Assembly: GCA_028875575.1 (NCBI GenBank)
Contig: JAPPDF010000097.1
Location: 31,317 to 95,316 of the forward strand
Direction of reading: 5' to 3'
Source of the DNA: Acidobacteriota bacterium
GTDB taxonomy: Bacteria > Acidobacteriota > Terriglobia > Versatilivoradales > Versatilivoraceae
Length of the DNA: 64,000 nt
Made by a program: the position numbers and the translations under genes. Positions 59,950 through 64,000 of this stretch are shown piece by piece; the first letter of the stretch is position 1, and the number at the start of each line of letters is the position of its first letter. Under the pieces are notes generated by a model, which was not told the DNA's origin, made no database searches, and was given only the letters and a program-made list of their open reading frames with translations.

Positions 59950-61470
59950 ATGGCTCAAAGCGCTGGCGCGGACGTGGGGCTGATCGGTCTGGCCGTAATG
60001 GGCCAGAATCTGGCCCTGAACATGGCCGACCACGGTTTCAGGGTGGCAGTCTACAACCGCACGCGATCGGTCATGGAACGGTTCGTGGTCGACAATCCCG
60101 AGACTCCCGGCGGGCTGGTGGCCTGCGCCACGCTGGCGGACTTTGCGGCAGCCCTCAAGAAACCGCGGAAAGTGATTATTCTGGTCAAGGCGGGGCCGGC
60201 GGTGGACCGGGTGATCTCACAGCTCCTGGAGGCGGGCATCGAATGCGACGACCTGGTGGTGGATTGCGGCAACAGCCTTTGGACCGACACCATCCGCCGG
60301 GAACGGGAATATTCGGGCCACTGCCTCTTTTTCGGGTCGGGAGTGTCGGGAGGGGAGTTGGGAGCCCGCTTCGGACCCTCGCTCATGCCTGGAGGGCAAG
60401 CCTCGGCCTGGAAGCACCTGGAGCCGATCTGGAACAGTATTGCGGCCAAGGTGGACGAGACCAGCGGCAGGCCCATGGAGACGGCAGAACCCGGAAAGCC
60501 CGTCCGGGGCGGTGTGCCCTGCACCAGCTACATCGGGGAGAACGGAGCGGGTCACTATGTCAAGATGATCCACAACGGCATCGAGTACGTGGACATGCAA
60601 CTCATCTCCGAAGCCTACTTTCTCCTCAAGAAGCTGCTGGACTTGAAGTCGAATGAGCTGGCGGCCATCTTTACCGACTGGAACCAGGGGGATCTGGATT
60701 CCTATCTGATCCAGATCACGGCGGAAATCCTGCGCCAGCCCGATCCTGCCGACCGCGGCGGGTTCCTGGTGGATCGCATCCTGGATGCGGCTCAGCACAA
60801 GGGCACGGGAAAGTGGACCAGCGGGAACGCCCTGGACATGGGAATTCCGGCCAATTCCATTGCCGAAGCCGTATTTGCCCGCTACCTCAGCGCTCTCAAG
60901 AGCGAGCGCGTGGAAGCTTCCACGCAACTGTCGGGTCCCGCCTTCAGCTACCGGGGCGACCGCCGCGAACTGATTGCCGCCGTCCGCGACGCCCTCTACT
61001 GCTCCAAGATCTGCGCCTACGCCCAGGGTTTTCAGCTCATGCGCCAGGCCCAGGTGGAGTACCGCTGGAAGTTGGACTTCGCCTCCATCGCCAGGATTTG
61101 GAGGGGCGGGTGCATCATTCGCGCCCGCTTCCTGCAAAAGATCACCGAGGCCTACACTCGCGATACCGAGCTGGTCAACCTGATGCTGGATCCCTATTTC
61201 GAGGGGCAGATCCGGGAGGGGCAGGAGCATTGGCGCGAGGTGGTCAGCCTGGCGGCCCGGGCGGGGCTGCCGGCTCCGGCCTTCATGTCGGCCTTGGCCT
61301 ACTACGACGGCTACCGCTCCGAGTCCCTTCCCGCCAATCTCCTGCAGGGCCAGCGCGACTATTTCGGCGCCCACACCTACGAACGAATCGACCAACCTCG
61401 GGGCGCCCGCTTCCACCTGGACTGGCCCCATCCCGAGCGTCCGCAAATCCCCATCGATTCCGGCGGGTAA
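59950..61470 (+). CDS. gnd: 6-phosphogluconate dehydrogenase, decarboxylating
   Basis: A 506-residue cytosolic enzyme of the oxidative pentose phosphate pathway: 6-phosphogluconate plus NADP to ribulose 5-phosphate, CO2 and NADPH. Cofactor motif [20 protein letters not shown] at the N-terminus; substrate/active-site signature [19 protein letters not shown]; catalytic lysine and asparagine in [35 protein letters not shown]; and a complete C-terminal domain ending [16 protein letters not shown]. The length (a little above the usual ~470-480) and motifs indicate the long, dimeric type. Confidence 0.96.
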   Translation: MAQSAGADVGLIGLAVMGQNLALNMADHGFRVAVYNRTRSVMERFVVDNPETPGGLVACATLADFAAALKKPRKVIILVKAGPAVDRVISQLLEAGIECDDLVVDCGNSLWTDTIRREREYSGHCLFFGSGVSGGELGARFGPSLMPGGQASAWKHLEPIWNSIAAKVDETSGRPMETAEPGKPVRGGVPCTSYIGENGAGHYVKMIHNGIEYVDMQLISEAYFLLKKLLDLKSNELAAIFTDWNQGDLDSYLIQITAEILRQPDPADRGGFLVDRILDAAQHKGTGKWTSGNALDMGIPANSIAEAVFARYLSALKSERVEASTQLSGPAFSYRGDRRELIAAVRDALYCSKICAYAQGFQLMRQAQVEYRWKLDFASIARIWRGGCIIRARFLQKITEAYTRDTELVNLMLDPYFEGQIREGQEHWREVVSLAARAGLPAPAFMSALAYYDGYRSESLPANLLQGQRDYFGAHTYERIDQPRGARFHLDWPHPERPQIPIDSGG

Positions 61471-61608
61471 TCGCATCCCGGCCAGCGCCGGACCTTTAAC
61501 CCGCATATCTCACCAGGCCGCTGAGCCTACGGTAGTAAAGTATTCGTGTTTAACATCTTGTGCCGCTTTGTATGGAGTCTTCAGCCTGCACACGGTGCTG
61601 GGCGTGCC

Positions 61609-61741
61609 CTGGCTTGTCCTTTTCCCCTCAGCGCATCCATGCTCGCTCGACCGTAGTGACCGCTACGCTCTTCGCTCCCGAGCACGCGCTGAGGGAAAAA
61701 TGCCTGCGCCATGATCACGCCCCCTGGTGAGAAATGCGGGT
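61609..61741 (+). repeat. ~133-bp hairpin repeat, copy 2
   Basis: Matches 40852-40985 along its length with scattered differences, same orientation. Inverted arms CCCCTCAGCGC and GCGCTGAGGG bracket CATGCTCGCTCGACCGTAG. It occupies the gap between the convergent gnd and FMN reductase genes and could act as a transcription stop. Confidence 0.85.
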
Positions 61742-61753
61742 TAACTCTATCGT

Positions 61754-62371
61754 TCAGGAGGATGACTGGAGGGTCCGTTCCGTGCGGGCACCGCGCACCG
61801 ATTGCTCCAGGGTTGCGCGTGGACAGCTGCGGTTGTCGATGTAGTCCATCAGGTGGGTAGCCAGACCCCGAATCCGCTTTTCGATGGCCGCATCCAGGCA
61901 CCGGCCTTCCCCGTCGAAGACCTTTTGGACCCGGGCGACCGAAACCGGTCCCGGCAGAACAAAGGCTCCCACGTGGGAGCAGACGCTGCCCAGGTGCTCC
62001 AGCGCCTTGACCGCGCCGATCTGGCCGGCCGCGGCTCCCAGCAGGGCCACCGGCTTGCCGGCCAGGGTGGAGGGGAATCCCAGGTTCTCGATGAACCGCT
62101 TCATGGCGCTGCTGTAGCTGCCGTGGTATTCAGGGGTAGCCAACAGAATCCCGGCAGCCCCCTTGACCAGGTCCTGCGCCCTGTGGGTAGCCTGGGACGG
62201 GCCCTGCCCCGGGAAGGGAAAATCGCTGGTGGAGAGATCGATCAGGTCCACCTGGACTTGGTGCCTGATTTGCAGTTCGTCGACCGCCAGCGCCAGCACC
62301 CTGCGGGTGTAGTTGCCGGGCCGGGAACTGCCCGACGCGGCCAGGATGTGAAGGGTTTCGCCGCGATTCAT
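61754..62371 (-). CDS. NADPH-dependent FMN reductase
   Basis: A 205-residue flavodoxin-fold protein. FMN-phosphate loop LAASGSSRPGNYTRRVL and the family signature ATPEYHGSYSSAMKRFIENL, then GKPVALLGAAAGQIGAVKAL. These enzymes reduce free FMN, quinones or azo compounds with NAD(P)H. The ATG at 62371 follows GGAGGGG by 8 bases; a longer frame to 62497 is not needed. It lies 129 bases downstream of ispH on the same strand. Confidence 0.9.
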   Translation of the reverse strand: MNRGETLHILAASGSSRPGNYTRRVLALAVDELQIRHQVQVDLIDLSTSDFPFPGQGPSQATHRAQDLVKGAAGILLATPEYHGSYSSAMKRFIENLGFPSTLAGKPVALLGAAAGQIGAVKALEHLGSVCSHVGAFVLPGPVSVARVQKVFDGEGRCLDAAIEKRIRGLATHLMDYIDNRSCPRATLEQSVRGARTERTLQSSS

Positions 62372-62500
62372 CGAAATTTCCCCTCCGTGGAGAGAGCCGG
62401 CCACGACCGGTCCGCCCGATTGAATTTTGCCTGTCTTGGGGATTGGCCGAAACGAGGTGGCGCCGTCAAAACAGTCGCGAGCCTGTGGAGACCGCACCGC

Positions 62501-63439
62501 TCATTGGGCCGCGATCTGAACCAGCTCCTGGGGGATGGCGAAGTGGACGCGTTCATCCTCCAGTTCCAGCCCCTCCACCTGGACAGCCCGGGAGGAACTC
62601 AGACGGTCCACCACCTGCAGGACAATCTCTTCAGGGGCCGAAGCCCCGGCGGTCACTCCCACCACCTCGGCCCCTTCCAGCCACTCGGGCCGAATCTCGG
62701 TTTCGTCGTTCACCAGGTAGGCAGGGACGCCGGCCGCATGTGCGGCCTCGGTAAGGCGCTGGGAATTGGAGCTGTTGGAGGATCCCACCACCAGCATGAG
62801 GTCCACGTGTCTGGCCACGTCCTTCACGGCGTTCTGGCGGTTCTGGGTGGCGTAGCAGATATCGTCCTTGGGAGGGGAGGTCAGTCGAGGATAGCGGGCT
62901 CGCAAGGCCTCGACGATCTGAGCCGTATCGTCCAGGCTGAGTGTGGTCTGGGTCAGATAGACTACCTTGTCGGGATTGGAGACCTGCAGGTCTTCGACAT
63001 CCTGGACGGAACTGACCAGATGCATGGGGGCTTCGCCCATAGTCCCTTCGACCTCGTCGTGGCCGGGATGGCCGATCAGAATCAGGGAGTATCCCTCCCG
63101 GGTAAACCGAATGGCTTCCAAGTGGACCTTGGTGACCAGGGGACAGGTGGCGTCGACCACCCGAAGCTGTTTGTGTTCGGCCAATTGGCGGACAGCCGGT
63201 GAAACCCCGTGGGCGCTGAAGATGCAGATGGAACCGTCCGGGATCTCCTCCAGGTGGTTCACGAAGACGACCCCACGGCCGCCGAGACGCTCCACCACGT
63301 GGCTGTTGTGGACGATCTCGTGGAAGACGTAGATGGGCGGAGCGAGAAGATCCAACGCCTGCTCCACCACTTCGATGGCGCGGACCACCCCGGCACAGAA
63401 CCCCCTGGGGTTGGCCAGAATGATTTTCCTGATTGGCAC
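62501..63439 (-). CDS. ispH: 4-hydroxy-3-methylbut-2-enyl diphosphate reductase
   Basis: A 312-residue IspH, the last step of the MEP isoprenoid pathway, making IPP and DMAPP. The three 4Fe-4S cysteines are in NPRGFCAGV, VDATCPLVTKVH and DDICYATQNRQ; further active-site residues are in FHEIVHNSHVV, FSAHGVSP, GHPGHDEVEGT, LTQTTLSLDD and SSNSSNSQRL. The start is taken as GTG 63439 (VPIRKIILANPRG), with AAGGAA 8-13 bases upstream and normal length; a TTG at 63496 would add 19 residues of no similarity. Confidence 0.96.
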   Translation of the reverse strand: MPIRKIILANPRGFCAGVVRAIEVVEQALDLLAPPIYVFHEIVHNSHVVERLGGRGVVFVNHLEEIPDGSICIFSAHGVSPAVRQLAEHKQLRVVDATCPLVTKVHLEAIRFTREGYSLILIGHPGHDEVEGTMGEAPMHLVSSVQDVEDLQVSNPDKVVYLTQTTLSLDDTAQIVEALRARYPRLTSPPKDDICYATQNRQNAVKDVARHVDLMLVVGSSNSSNSQRLTEAAHAAGVPAYLVNDETEIRPEWLEGAEVVGVTAGASAPEEIVLQVVDRLSSSRAVQVEGLELEDERVHFAIPQELVQIAAQ

Positions 63440-63728
63440 GGATGTTTTCCTTGCGGTGTGATCGCCTGCGGGGTCGGTCGTAGACAACTGAACCAATGTA
63501 GCATGTTTCCCGAAGCAGAAGCAATCGGGCTCGAAGACTCCGGCGGGATGGAAGTACCTCAGCGTATGGGGATCAATATTTTTCCACTCAAAATTCGTCC
63601 TTCCTGACCGTTGGCCGATCCCTCTCGAGCCTTCTCCATGTCCTTAGAGGAGCTTCGCGGATTGCTCTTTTTTGGCCTCTGGGGATGCCCTCAATTGTTT
63701 CAGATAAGTGCCGCCCCTGGCCTGGCGG

Positions 63729-63750
63729 GCGGATCATACGAGAGTGAAAC
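63729..63750 (+). repeat. CATACGAGAGTGAAAC dispersed motif, copy 4
   Basis: GCGGATCATACGAGAGTGAAAC, identical to 6902-6923. The upstream GTTTCAGATAAGTGCC and this motif's TGAAAC give weak inverted ends (GTTTCA/TGAAAC) about 50 bases apart. Confidence 0.7.
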
Positions 63751-63948
63751 AGGGGCCTCTAACGAACCTCGGAGACCGCCCCTCCACCGGCTCGATGGCG
63801 GGTTGACTCTCCTATCTGACGACCTTGCTAGTTCCGTTCCCCCCACCGGTTCGACTGCGGGCTTCGCTTTCGGGGCGCCGCGTTGGCCCCCCTCCGGCTC
63901 GGCTGCATGCTGCGGCCTGGTCGAAGGGACGCCGCGTTTGCCTCGCCG

Positions 63949-63969
63949 ACTCCCCCTCAAGGGGGGAGT
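63949..63969. repeat. ACTCCCCC/GGGGGAGT palindrome
   Basis: ACTCCCCC, then TCAAG, then GGGGGAGT: a strong 8-bp stem in gene-free DNA. Possibly a REP-like element or a terminator for a gene beyond the window. Confidence 0.55.
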
Positions 63970-64000
63970 GATAGAGTTCTACCGGAAGCCTTGTGCTGGC

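Larger units (their letters stand above)
63440..64000. other. Gene-free right edge with dispersed repeats
   Basis: No credible gene. It has TTGTTTCAGATAAGTGCC leading into the CATACGAGAGTGAAAC motif (63729-63750), alternating GGTTCGACTGCGGGC / GGCTCGGCTGCATGC segments, and a palindrome at 63949-63969. Confidence 0.6.

Noticed and set aside
63700..63960. 86-codon minus-strand frame at the right edge
   Set aside because: It is made of dispersed repeat sequence and low-complexity Arg/Gly/Pro codons.

Overview
The window looks like a chromosomal stretch from a high-GC, Gram-negative, environmental bacterium, most likely an acidobacterium; Planctomycetota or Verrucomicrobiota cannot be excluded. 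The outer membrane is shown by a TonB-dependent receptor, an OmpA-type protein and Tat/Sec-exported proteins. The strongest taxonomic hint is the repeated use of the poorly understood export set first described in planctomycetes: cytochrome-c/DUF1549/DUF1553 proteins paired with DUF1501 proteins. No rRNA, tRNA or CRISPR array was recognised. All names are from reading sequence motifs; no database search was run.

Layout. 1-3058 (+): end of a DUF1549/DUF1553 gene, a DUF433/DUF5615 toxin-antitoxin pair, then DUF1501. 3142-9000 (-): a tandem-Cache secreted protein, a MntA/HepT pair whose toxin is interrupted by a stop codon, and two nearly identical DUF1501 genes separated by 1 kb of repeat-rich DNA. 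8933-12518 (-): RNase D between a DUF1549/DUF1553 cytochrome and its DUF1501 partner. 12787-25380: small-molecule catabolism (GH32-like lipoprotein, BKACE enzyme, sugar isomerase, FAD oxidase, 2-hydroxyacid dehydrogenase, malonyl-CoA-synthetase-like ligase, TonB receptor, TauD dioxygenase) plus an orphan AbrB-type antitoxin. 26014-30821 (-): cytochrome, DUF1501 and sirtuin in one operon. 30993-34757: epimerase and penicillin-acylase-family lipoprotein.

34777-44536 is the most unusual part. A 1009-residue protein runs signal peptide, OmpA-like domain, coiled coil, beta-barrel-like region, PKD domain and five near-identical Ig-like repeats, which resembles an inverse autotransporter (intimin-type) with OmpA in place of LysM. 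It is flanked by two paralogous single-chain signalling proteins (GAF-PAS-HisKA-HATPase-REC-winged helix), and remnants of a second adhesin/outer-membrane protein lie beyond the second one.

44737-50731 (-) is an AddA/AddB-like recombination nuclease pair. 51044-59000 (+) is a complete four-gene operon of the cytochrome/DUF1501 type (cytochrome-WD40, PPC-domain protein, Ig-like/DUF1549/DUF1553 protein, DUF1501). The window closes with an unrecognised gene, 6-phosphogluconate dehydrogenase, an FMN reductase and IspH.

Between genes there are several dispersed repeat families: a 232-bp sequence present as two identical inverted copies 18 kb apart, three copies of a ~110-140 bp AT-rich repeat, two copies of a ~133 bp hairpin repeat, four copies of a 21-22 bp motif, and short palindromes. 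These, with a transposase fragment, the DUF1501 duplication and the decayed genes, mark this as an actively rearranging region.
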